In this document: positions 1-5,585 of the stretch, piece by piece
Layout of the letters: each line of letters begins with the position of its first letter
How positions within the stretch are numbered: the first letter of the stretch is position 1
DNA from: Palsa-504 sp003136255
GTDB taxonomy: Bacteria; Actinomycetota; Actinomycetes; Streptosporangiales; Streptosporangiaceae
NCBI GenBank assembly: GCA_003136255.1
Contig: PLDT01000425.1
Location: 1 to 5,665, forward strand
DNA: 5,665 bases
Direction of reading: 5' to 3'
Position numbers and translations under genes: made by a program
Notes under the pieces: model-generated
Database searches by the model: none
Seen by the model: the letters and a program-made list of their open reading frames with translations, nothing else
Told to the model about the DNA's origin: nothing

Positions 1-12
1 GCTGAAACCAGG

Positions 13-84
13 GCCGTTCGGAAAGTAAGGACCGCCGTTCGGAAAGTAAGAGCCGTTCGGAAAGTACTGGCCGTTCGGAAAGTA
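13..84. repeat. Tandem direct repeat, four copies of GCCGTTCGGAAAGTA
   Basis: Four identical 15-base copies of GCCGTTCGGAAAGTA lie at 13-27, 34-48, 52-66 and 70-84, separated by 6, 3 and 3 bases that differ from copy to copy. Start-to-start steps are 21, 18 and 18 bases, all multiples of three, so the array can be read as a repeated peptide. On the minus strand one frame gives YFPNG units with GC-rich third positions but no start codon before a stop at 109-111. Another minus frame starts at an ATG (158-156) and gives TFRTA units to the window edge. On the plus strand a frame open from base 1 to the TGA at 169-171 gives AVRKV units, but uses codons rare in GC-rich actinomycetes (AAA, GTA, AGA, TTA). 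The unit contains TTC-G-GAA, a small odd-centred dyad, so an array of protein-binding sites upstream of the next gene is an alternative. The repeat itself is certain; its role is unknown. Confidence 0.9.
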
Positions 85-95
85 GAGGTCTTTCC

Positions 96-124
96 TTGGC
101 CAGGACGGTCAGCAGTGTTACGGT
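96..124 (+). promoter_or_regulatory. Candidate sigma-70-like promoter for the AI-2E/glg unit
   Basis: TTGGCC at 96-101 resembles a -35 element and is followed, after a 17-base spacer, by TACGGT at 119-124, which fits the TAnnnT pattern of actinobacterial -10 elements. Transcription would start near 131, leaving a leader of about 37 bases before the GTG at 168. The site lies just downstream of the four-copy repeat, which could therefore act on it. This is a pattern match only. Confidence 0.35.
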
Positions 125-167
125 CCTGGGCCCTTGCGGTGGCGCCGCGACCTGGCATGCTGGTCAG

Positions 168-1382
168 GTGACCGACCAGCCTCCGTCGCAGGGCCGCCTG
201 GCCCGGTTGTTCAGGTATGCCGACGCGCGGCGCGTCCCGCTGCGAACCATCGTGGTCACGGTCGCGGTGGTGGCGGTCACCTACCTGGCCGGGCAGCTGA
301 TCTACCGGCTGCGGACCCTCGCGCTGGTGATCCTCGTGGCGGGGTTCGTCGCGCTGCTGCTCAACCCGCTCGTGGTCCTGCTACAGCGGCGGATCCCGCG
401 CCGGGGTCTGGCGGTAACGATCGTCACCCTCGTGGCCTTTGTGGTCATCGCCCTCCTCGCTTACCAGTTCGGCAATCCGCTGGTCAATGGGATCACCGAC
501 CTGGCCGGCCGGCTGCCCGGCTACGTCACAAGCGCGGAGCACGGCACGGGCTGGATCGGTCACCTCTCGACCAAGTACCACCTCCAGTCCTGGGTACAGA
601 AGAACGCACCCAAGCTGGTGACCTACGCCGAGTCGCTCAGCAAGCCGGTCCTCACCCTCGGCAAGGGTGCCATCTCCCTGCTGATCGAGCTGTTCACCAT
701 CTTCGTTCTGGTCCTGCTCCTACTGCTCGAAGCGCCCAAGATGCGTACGTGGCTCCTCGGTCAGATGCGGCCGGAGCGCGCGGCCACCGTCACCCGGATA
801 GGCTCCGAGGTCAGCCGGAGCGTCACGGGATACATGCTGGGGAACTTCCTGACCTCGCTCATCGCGGGGACCGTGGTGTTCGTGACGCTGCTGATCGTCG
901 GCGTGCCGTTCCCTCTCTTGTGGGGCCTGTGGGTCGCCCTGGTTGACTTCCTGCCGATGATCGGCGGGGCCCTGGCGGGCATCCCGACCGTCCTGTTCGC
1001 CTTCTTTAGTCGGGGTTTCACGGCCGGGGTTGTCACCCTGGTCGTCTTTCTGGTCTACACCCAGGTCGAGAACCACATCTTGAACCCGGTGATCATGAGC
1101 CGCACGGTCCGCATCAACCCGCTTCTGGTCCTGCTGGCGGTGCTGATCGGCGCCGAACTGGGCGACCTGGTCGGTGGCCTGTTCGGTGCCTTCGTGGCGG
1201 CCCTGCTGGCCATCCCGCTGGCTGGCGCGCTGCAGGTGCTGGCCCGCGAGGCGTGGCAGGCCACCGCGCCCAAGAAGCCACCCGCTGCGACCGTGGCCGT
1301 CCCGCCGGGGAGCCAGAGCGCCGCCGGGCCACACGGGGAGCCCTTCCGCATCGTGCCGGACGCGCGAGAGCATGACAATTAA
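168..1382 (+). CDS. AI-2E family transporter (PerM/UPF0118-type membrane protein)
   Basis: This is a polytopic membrane protein of about 404 residues, the usual size for the AI-2E/PerM family (PF01594). Known members are implicated in export of autoinducer-2 or other small solutes or ions, but the substrate of most is unknown. From the GTG start, hydrophobic segments lie near residues 28-47, 50-71 and 79-101. A soluble stretch of about 65 residues follows, then more membrane segments from about 168 to the end of the conserved region at about 360. The C-terminal signature is very clear: NHILNPVIMS, then a hydrophobic block with LIGAELGDLVGGLFGAF. The tail after about residue 362 is polar and rich in Pro and Ala. 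GTG at 168 gives a plausible MTDQPPSQ start, although the ribosome binding site is weak. A TTG at 96 would add 24 residues that do not look family-like and would overlap the candidate promoter. Only 24 bases separate its stop from glgC, so co-transcription is likely. Family assignment is confident; the substrate is unknown. Confidence 0.9.
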   Translation: MTDQPPSQGRLARLFRYADARRVPLRTIVVTVAVVAVTYLAGQLIYRLRTLALVILVAGFVALLLNPLVVLLQRRIPRRGLAVTIVTLVAFVVIALLAYQFGNPLVNGITDLAGRLPGYVTSAEHGTGWIGHLSTKYHLQSWVQKNAPKLVTYAESLSKPVLTLGKGAISLLIELFTIFVLVLLLLLEAPKMRTWLLGQMRPERAATVTRIGSEVSRSVTGYMLGNFLTSLIAGTVVFVTLLIVGVPFPLLWGLWVALVDFLPMIGGALAGIPTVLFAFFSRGFTAGVVTLVVFLVYTQVENHILNPVIMSRTVRINPLLVLLAVLIGAELGDLVGGLFGAFVAALLAIPLAGALQVLAREAWQATAPKKPPAATVAVPPGSQSAAGPHGEPFRIVPDAREHDN

Positions 1383-1406
1383 CCCGAAATTCGTACAGGA
1401 GGGGTC

Positions 1407-2455
1407 ATGCCGAATCCTTCGGTCCTGGGAATCGTGCTCGCCGGCGGAGCGGGCACCCGGCTGAGCCCGCTGACCGCGGACCGGGCCAAGCCTGCGGTGC
1501 CGTTCGGCGGGCTCTACCGGCTGATCGATTTCGCGCTGTCCAACATGGCCAACGGCGGNNTCCACCACGTGGCGGATGAGTTCCCTGCTCGGCAACTACG
1601 TCACACCGGTGCCGGCGCAGCAGCGGCTCGGCCCGCACTGGTACACCGGCTCGGCGGACGCCATCTTCCAGTCGATGAACCTGATCAACGACGAGCAGCC
1701 GGACATCGTGATCGTCTTCGGCGCGGACCACGTGTACCGGATGGACCCGATGCAGATGATCGATCACCACGTCCAGCACGGGGCCGGGGTCACGGTGGCG
1801 GCGATACCGGTGCCGCTGTCCGAAGCCTCCGATTTCGGCATCGTCAGCGTCGCGGCGGACGGCCGGACCATCGACGCGTTCCTGGAAAAGCCCGCCGACC
1901 CGCCGCCGATGCCGGGCAACCCGGACATGAGCTACTCGTCCATGGGCAACTACGTGTTCGACACCGACGTCCTGGTCGACGCGCTGCGCAAGGACGCCGA
2001 CGACGACTCGAGCCGGCACGACATCGGCGGCAACATCATCCCCAACCTGGTCCAGAACGGCACCGCGCAGGCCTACGACTTCATGCTCAATCAGGTGCCA
2101 GGAACGACCCCGCGGGACGCGGGCTACTGGCGCGACGTCGGCTCGCTCGAGTCCTACTTCGATGCCCATATGGACCTGTGCGCGGTGGAGCCGATCTTCA
2201 ACCTGTACAACGAGCAGTGGCCGATNNCCGGGGGTGCGGGTGAACAGCTGGGCCACCGTCGAGCGGTCGGTGCTGCTGCACAACACCAAGATCGGCCGCC
2301 ACGCGGTGGTCAGGGACGCGATCATCGACAAGAACGTCACGGTGCCCGAATGGGCGCAGGTCGGCGTGGACAAGGAACGGGACCGGGCCCGCGGCTTCGT
2401 GGTCTCGCCCAGCGGCATCACCGTGGTGGGCAAGGGCCAAGAGGTCGTCCCGTGA
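1407..2455 (+). CDS. glgC: Glucose-1-phosphate adenylyltransferase (ADP-glucose pyrophosphorylase), interrupted by two sequence gaps
   Basis: The enzyme converts glucose-1-phosphate and ATP to ADP-glucose and pyrophosphate, the committed step of bacterial glycogen and alpha-glucan synthesis in the cytoplasm. The ATG at 1407 has a strong AGGAGGGG site at 1397-1404. The N-terminal nucleotidyltransferase signature is present (LAGGAGTRLSPLT, RAKPAVPFGG, residues 11-35). It is followed by LLGNYVTPVPAQQR, the GADHVYRMD active-site segment, the FLEKP glucose-1-phosphate-binding lysine motif and YWRDVGSLESYFDAHMDL. The C-terminal part (RSVLLHNTKIGRHAVVRDAI, DKNV) is the left-handed beta-helix. Three frames are needed: 1407-1558, 1561-2225 and 2228-2455. 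Alignment by memory to mycobacterial GlgC suggests about 58 bases are missing at 1559-1560 (the YLRICVLTQYKSHSL region) and about 121 at 2226-2227. Both lengths restore the frame and give about 407 residues, normal for the family. The gene is therefore probably intact in the organism. Its stop overlaps the next start by 4 bases. Confidence 0.95.
1559..1560. other. Assembly gap (NN) inside glgC
   Basis: Two unknown bases follow the GlgC residues ALSNMANGG, and the next readable residues are STTWRMSSLLGNYV in a different frame. In mycobacterial GlgC about 19 residues (YLRICVLTQYKSHSLDRHI) lie between these points. The frame requires a true gap length of 1 modulo 3, and 58 bases satisfies this. 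The NN is thus a placeholder, not a two-base ambiguity. Confidence 0.85.
2226..2227. other. Assembly gap (NN) inside glgC
   Basis: Upstream reads NLYNEQWPI and downstream resumes at PGVRVNSWATVERSVLL in another frame. In mycobacterial GlgC about 40 residues lie between the equivalent positions, covering the linker and the first turns of the beta-helix. A gap of about 121 bases (1 modulo 3) would restore the frame. Confidence 0.85.
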
Positions 2456-3618
2456 CCGAGCGGCTGCGCGTCTCCCTGCTGACCCGCGAGTACCCGCCCG
2501 AGGTGTACGGCGGCGCGGGGGTGCACGTCACCTACCTGGCCCGCGAGCTGGCCCCGCTGGTCGACCTGACCGTGCACTGCCAAGGCGCGGACCGCCCGGA
2601 TGCCGTCGCGCACCGGCCCTGGGACCTGCTGGCCGACGCCAACCAGGCCCTGCAGGTGGTGTCCACCGACCTGTCCATGACCGCCGCCCTGTCCCTGACC
2701 GGAGACGACGCCCAGCTGGTCCACTCGCACACCTGGTACGCCAATCTGGGCGGCCACCTGGCGGCCATGCTGTACGGCATCCCGCACGTCATGACCATGC
2801 ACTCGCTCGAGCCGCTGCGGCCGTGGAAGGCCGAGCAACTCGGCGGCGGCTACCGGCTCTCGAGCTGGTGCGAGCGGGTCTCGGCGGACTCAGCGGCCGC
2901 CGTGGTGGCCGTGTCGGACGGCATGCGCGCCGACATCATGACCGCTTATCCCGAAATTCCGGCCGAACGAATCCGGGTTATCCGCAACGGGATCGACACC
3001 ACCGAATACCACCCTGACCCCGCGACCGACGTGCTCGAGCGATACGGCATCGATTTGCGCCGCCCCTACGTGATCTTCGTCGGCCGGATCACCCGGCAGA
3101 AGGGTGTGCCGGTGCTGCTCCGCGCGGCGTCCGGGCTGGACCCGCGGGCGCAGCTGGTGCTGTGCGCGGGCCAGGCCGACACGCCGGAACTGGAGGCTGA
3201 GGTGACCGGGCTGGTGGACGGCCTGCGCGCTTCGCGTTCCGGTGTGGTGTGGATCCCGGAGATGCTGCCCAAGCGCGAGGTGATCCAGCTGCTCACGCAC
3301 GCCATGGTGTTCGCCATCCCGTCGATCTACGAGCCGCTCGGCATCGTGAACCTGGAGGCCATGGCGTGCGGGACCGCCGTGGTCGGGTCCCGCACCGGGG
3401 GGATTCCCGAGGTGGTGGCCGACGGCGAGACCGGCCTGCTGGTGCCGCCGGGCGAGCCGGAGCCGCTGGCCGAGGCGCTGAACGCGCTGATCCGCGACCC
3501 GGACCGGGCCGCGGCGATGGGCCAGGCCGGCCGTAAGCGCGCGGTCGCCGAGTTCGGCTGGGCCGCCATCGCGGCCCAGACCGCGGCCCTCTACGCGGAG
3601 CTGGTCACCTGGGCATAA
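2452..3618 (+). CDS. glgA: GT4 glycogen synthase, Corynebacterium/Mycobacterium type (GlgA/GlgM, ADP-glucose-dependent)
   Basis: This is a cytoplasmic retaining glycosyltransferase of 388 residues with the two-Rossmann-fold GT-B layout. It closely resembles the mycobacterial protein long annotated GlgA and later shown to act as maltose-1-phosphate synthase (GlgM), which joins ADP-glucose to glucose-1-phosphate for the GlgE alpha-glucan route. It may also extend glycogen. Visible motifs are TREYPPEVYGGAGVHVT near residues 11-27, HSHTWY at 91-96, MHSLEPLRPWK near 117-127, HVIRNGID-like VIRNGIDTTEYHP, and VGRITRQKG at 210-218 with Arg212 and Lys217 as likely nucleotide-sugar contacts. The EX7E motif spans Glu294 to Glu302 in EPLGIVNLE, and GGIPEVV follows. 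The GTG start shares GTGA with the glgC stop, a 4-base overlap typical of translational coupling. The length and about 390-residue scale fit this GT4 group rather than the longer GT5 GlgA of enteric bacteria. Sequence alone does not decide between GlgA and GlgM activity. Confidence 0.93.
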   Translation: MTERLRVSLLTREYPPEVYGGAGVHVTYLARELAPLVDLTVHCQGADRPDAVAHRPWDLLADANQALQVVSTDLSMTAALSLTGDDAQLVHSHTWYANLGGHLAAMLYGIPHVMTMHSLEPLRPWKAEQLGGGYRLSSWCERVSADSAAAVVAVSDGMRADIMTAYPEIPAERIRVIRNGIDTTEYHPDPATDVLERYGIDLRRPYVIFVGRITRQKGVPVLLRAASGLDPRAQLVLCAGQADTPELEAEVTGLVDGLRASRSGVVWIPEMLPKREVIQLLTHAMVFAIPSIYEPLGIVNLEAMACGTAVVGSRTGGIPEVVADGETGLLVPPGEPEPLAEALNALIRDPDRAAAMGQAGRKRAVAEFGWAAIAAQTAALYAELVTWA

Positions 3619-3627
3619 ATCTCCGTT

Positions 3628-3651
3628 CCGCGCACGGCGCCGGCGCAGCGG
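3628..3651 (+). terminator. Possible weak hairpin terminator after glgA
   Basis: Ten bases after the glgA stop, CCGCGC (3628-3633) can pair with GCGC-A-GCGG (3645-3651) in a six-pair stem with one bulged A and an 11-base loop; there is no T-rich tail. The rest of 3619-3725 contains TATTGT at 3667-3672, which resembles a -10 element but has no convincing -35. A ribosome binding site (AGAGAGG, 3713-3719) serves the next gene. The structure is modest and GC-rich DNA forms such stems by chance. Confidence 0.25.
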
Positions 3652-3725
3652 GTGTAAACCGGTCCCTATTGTTCCGCGTCCAGCATTGGGGAGCATAGGG
3701 CCTAAGTCACGTAGAGAGGCAGTTG

Positions 3726-4595
3726 ATGATGCGGGGTGTTCGTCGTCTTGTCGTCTGTACGGCAGTGAGTGGCCTGCTCGCGGCCGGGGCGGTCAGCGTG
3801 AGCCTGCAAATGGCCCACGCCCAAACGGTTGCCGTTGTCTGCGGCGGAAACGGGAGTAACGACTACATCTGTAATCTGGACACGACGATTTCCTCGGCGA
3901 GTGCGATATCAGTGGGCGTCGATTCCGGCGCCGCCAACGAGAACGTCAATGTGAGCTGGACGGTCGCCTGCACCTCCAGCGCCGGGGATGGGAACCAAGA
4001 GGGCGCCACCGATAACGCCTCGACCCCGCTGACCGTGCCGCTGGCGCCGCTGCCCTCCGCCGCCACCGACGGCACGTGCCAGGTGAACGTGGGCATAAGC
4101 CTGCCGGCCCACGACGTCACCCCCAAGATCGACTACACCGGCCAGCTGAGCTATACGGCGGCCGGCAGCGATACGGCGTCTCCGGGCCCGACGCCGGTAC
4201 CGGTCTCCGGGTCGGTGCACCCGGTCAAGGGCTTCGACGGGAAGTGCCTGGATGACAAGGGCAACAGCTCGGCCAACCGGGCCGAGGCGATTATCTGGTC
4301 CTGCAGCGGCACCGACCAGGCGCAGAACTGGACGTTCAGCAACAGCGAGTTCGTCCACAACGGCAAGTGCCTGAACGATCAGGGCAACGGCGGCATCCGC
4401 AGCAAGGTCATCTTGTGGAGCTGCAACGGCGCCTCCAACGAAAAGTGGAGTGAGCTGGCCAACGGTGAGATCCGGCTGCAGTCTCACAGCAACACGCTGT
4501 GTGTGGACGATCCGGGCTACTCGAAGAAGAACGGCACCCAGCTGATCGTTTACACCTGCAAGGACAGCGCCAACCAGAAGTGGTCGCTTCCCTAA
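3726..4595 (+). CDS. Secreted protein with unknown N-terminal domain and C-terminal ricin-type beta-trefoil lectin domain
   Basis: The 289-residue product is probably exported and binds carbohydrate outside the cell. AGAGAGG at 3713-3719 lies 6 bases before the chosen ATG; an ATG three bases later and a TTG three bases earlier are alternatives. A Sec signal peptide is clear: an arginine-rich n-region (RGVRR), a hydrophobic core, and a cleavage site after AHA at residue 32. There is no lipobox. Residues 33 to about 148 form a Ser/Thr/Asn-rich, probably all-beta domain with four cysteines (39, 49, 82, 118), which I do not recognise. A Pro/Ser/Thr linker (about 150-163) leads to a ricin-B domain (about 164-289). 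It has three subdomains, each with a cysteine pair (174/193, 215/233, 259/278) and a QxW-type motif: QNW at 200-202, EKW at 239-241 and QKW at 284-286. The middle Gln is replaced by Glu. No catalytic domain is visible. It appears separately transcribed from glgA. The ligand is unknown. Confidence 0.9.
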   Translation: MMRGVRRLVVCTAVSGLLAAGAVSVSLQMAHAQTVAVVCGGNGSNDYICNLDTTISSASAISVGVDSGAANENVNVSWTVACTSSAGDGNQEGATDNASTPLTVPLAPLPSAATDGTCQVNVGISLPAHDVTPKIDYTGQLSYTAAGSDTASPGPTPVPVSGSVHPVKGFDGKCLDDKGNSSANRAEAIIWSCSGTDQAQNWTFSNSEFVHNGKCLNDQGNGGIRSKVILWSCNGASNEKWSELANGEIRLQSHSNTLCVDDPGYSKKNGTQLIVYTCKDSANQKWSLP

Positions 4596-4613
4596 AACGC
4601 AGCACCGAACCGC

Positions 4614-4662
4614 AGGCGCCCGGCTGCCCCCCGCTGACGTGGGGTGGTGGTAACGGGCGCCT
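4614..4662 (+). terminator. Large hairpin, probable terminator of the lectin gene
   Basis: AGGCGCCCG (4614-4622) and CGGGCGCCT (4654-4662) form a perfect 9-pair GC-rich stem. Inside it, CCCCGC (4629-4634) can pair with GTGGGG (4639-4644) around a TGAC loop, allowing one G-T pair. It begins 18 bases after the lectin gene's stop. There is no T-run, which is common for actinobacterial terminators. As the outer stem is symmetrical it could act in either direction. Confidence 0.55.
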
Positions 4663-4680
4663 TCGGCTGTCGCGGCCGCA

Positions 4681-4710
4681 TTGACGAACAAGCGACGCCC
4701 TGGCCACCGT
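4681..4710 (+). promoter_or_regulatory. Candidate promoter for the dehalogenase unit
   Basis: TTGACG at 4681-4686 is one base from the -35 consensus. After an 18-base spacer, CACCGT at 4705-4710 keeps the A2 and T6 positions of a -10 element. Transcription would start near 4717, giving a leader of about 26 bases before the ATG at 4743. It lies directly after the hairpin at 4614-4662, consistent with a new transcription unit. Pattern match only. Confidence 0.35.
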
Positions 4711-4742
4711 GGCTTCCTGAGCGCTTATGGCAACATGGCGGG

Positions 4743-5570
4743 ATGCAGGTACTGCGCACGCCCGAGGACCGCTTCGCTGATCTTCCCGGGTTCGGCGATC
4801 CGCCGCGCTACGCCGATGTCGGCGGGCTGCGGCTGGCCTACGTGGAAGCCGGGCCACCCGATGGCGAGCCGGTGCTGCTGCTGCACGGCGAGCCGAGCTG
4901 GTCGTATCTGTACCGCACGGTCATGCCGGTCCTGGCCGACGCGGGACTGCGGGTCATCGCGGCCGACCTGGCCGGGTTCGGCCGCTCGGACAAGCCGGCC
5001 GACATCGCCGATCACAGCTACGCGCGGCACGTGGAGTGGATCCGCGCGCTCGCCTTCGACCGGCTTGACCTGCACGGGCTGACCCTGGTGGGGCAGGACT
5101 GGGGCGGCCTGATCGGGCTGCGGCTGGTGGCCGAGCACCCGGAGCGGTTCGCCCGGGTGGNNACGGCGCCCGTGCTGAGCGTGTCCCGGCTCGTGCAGTC
5201 CGGCTGCCAGACCCAGCTGACCCCCGAGGTGCTGGCGGCCTACGAGGCGCCGTTTCCCGACCCGACGTTCATGGCCGCGGTGCGGGCCATGCCGAACCTG
5301 GTCCCGACCACCCCCGATGACCCGGCGGCCGAGGCCAACCGGGCCGCTTGGCGGCGGCTGGCCGCCTGGGACAAGCCGTTCCTGGTCGCGTTCAGCGACC
5401 GGGACCCCATCACCGGTGCCATGGCGCCCGTCTTGGCCCGCACGATCCCGGGCGCGGCGGGCGTGGAGCATCCGGTGATCGCCGGGGCCGGCCACTTCCT
5501 CCAAGAGGACGCGGGCGAACGGCTCGGCACGGTCATCGCCGACTTCATCCGCGCCCATCCGGTCGGCTAG
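4743..5570 (+). CDS. dhmA: Haloalkane dehalogenase, subfamily HLD-I (alpha/beta-hydrolase), one sequence gap
   Basis: Haloalkane dehalogenases hydrolyse carbon-halogen bonds of haloalkanes to an alcohol, halide and proton in the cytoplasm. The sequence tracks DhlA of Xanthobacter and mycobacterial Rv2296 (DmbB) from the first residues (MQVLRTPEDRF), which supports the ATG at 4743 even though only a weak GGCGGG precedes it. Visible features are the oxyanion motif HGEPSWSYLYRT (His48, Glu50), DLAGFGRSDKP, and the nucleophile elbow GQDWGG with Asp119 as nucleophile and Trp120 as first halide-binding residue. Asp221 in DRDP is the acid and His251 in GAGHFLQED is the base. An NN at residue 140 removes about 26 residues at the start of the cap domain; the reading frame is kept. 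With them the protein would be about 300 residues, as in the family. The second halide-binding Trp expected in the cap cannot be seen and may lie in the missing part. Other alpha/beta-hydrolases are less likely given HGEPxW plus QDWGG. The natural substrate is unknown. Confidence 0.88.
   Translation: MQVLRTPEDRFADLPGFGDPPRYADVGGLRLAYVEAGPPDGEPVLLLHGEPSWSYLYRTVMPVLADAGLRVIAADLAGFGRSDKPADIADHSYARHVEWIRALAFDRLDLHGLTLVGQDWGGLIGLRLVAEHPERFARVXTAPVLSVSRLVQSGCQTQLTPEVLAAYEAPFPDPTFMAAVRAMPNLVPTTPDDPAAEANRAAWRRLAAWDKPFLVAFSDRDPITGAMAPVLARTIPGAAGVEHPVIAGAGHFLQEDAGERLGTVIADFIRAHPVG
5161..5162. other. Assembly gap (NN) inside the dehalogenase gene
   Basis: The protein reads EHPERFARV, then an unknown codon, then TAPVLSVSRLV. 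In Rv2296-type dehalogenases about 25 residues of the cap region separate the equivalent positions (RIARL and YSPVLPAGRLV). The frame is the same on both sides, so the true gap should be 2 modulo 3, in the range of 75-80 bases. Confidence 0.75.
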
Positions 5571-5585
5571 AGCGGAGAGGACACC

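Noticed and set aside
13..84. CRISPR array
   Set aside because: The units are 15 bases with separators of 3-6 bases. CRISPR repeats and spacers are much longer, and no cas genes are present.
1..108. Minus-strand YFPNG-repeat gene
   Set aside because: The frame has no start codon between the stop at 109-111 and the repeats, so it cannot begin in this window. It is kept only as an observation.
96..167. Upstream TTG start adding 24 residues to the AI-2E protein
   Set aside because: The added residues do not look like the family's N-terminus, the TTG has no clear ribosome binding site, and the region carries a better candidate promoter. GTG at 168 gives a normal-length protein.
1405..2838. Long minus-strand open frame opposite glgC and glgA
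   Set aside because: It is a shadow of GC-rich coding sequence; the plus strand encodes recognisable GlgC and GT4 motifs throughout, and the opposite frame has low-complexity His/Arg/Val-rich sequence.
3636..3646. GC-rich palindrome GCGCCGGCGC after glgA as a regulatory operator
   Set aside because: Short GC-only palindromes are common by chance in such DNA, and nothing else supports an operator.
3667..3672. TATTGT as the -10 element of the lectin gene
   Set aside because: It fits TAnnnT, but no -35-like hexamer lies 16-19 bases upstream, so I do not list it as a promoter.
4644..4742. Upstream start adding 33 residues to the dehalogenase
   Set aside because: That start lies inside the hairpin at 4614-4662, and the added residues have no counterpart in DhlA or Rv2296, whose N-termini match the ATG at 4743.
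4725..5558. Minus-strand open frame opposite the dehalogenase gene
   Set aside because: The plus strand carries the full set of dehalogenase motifs, and the antisense translation shows no family features.
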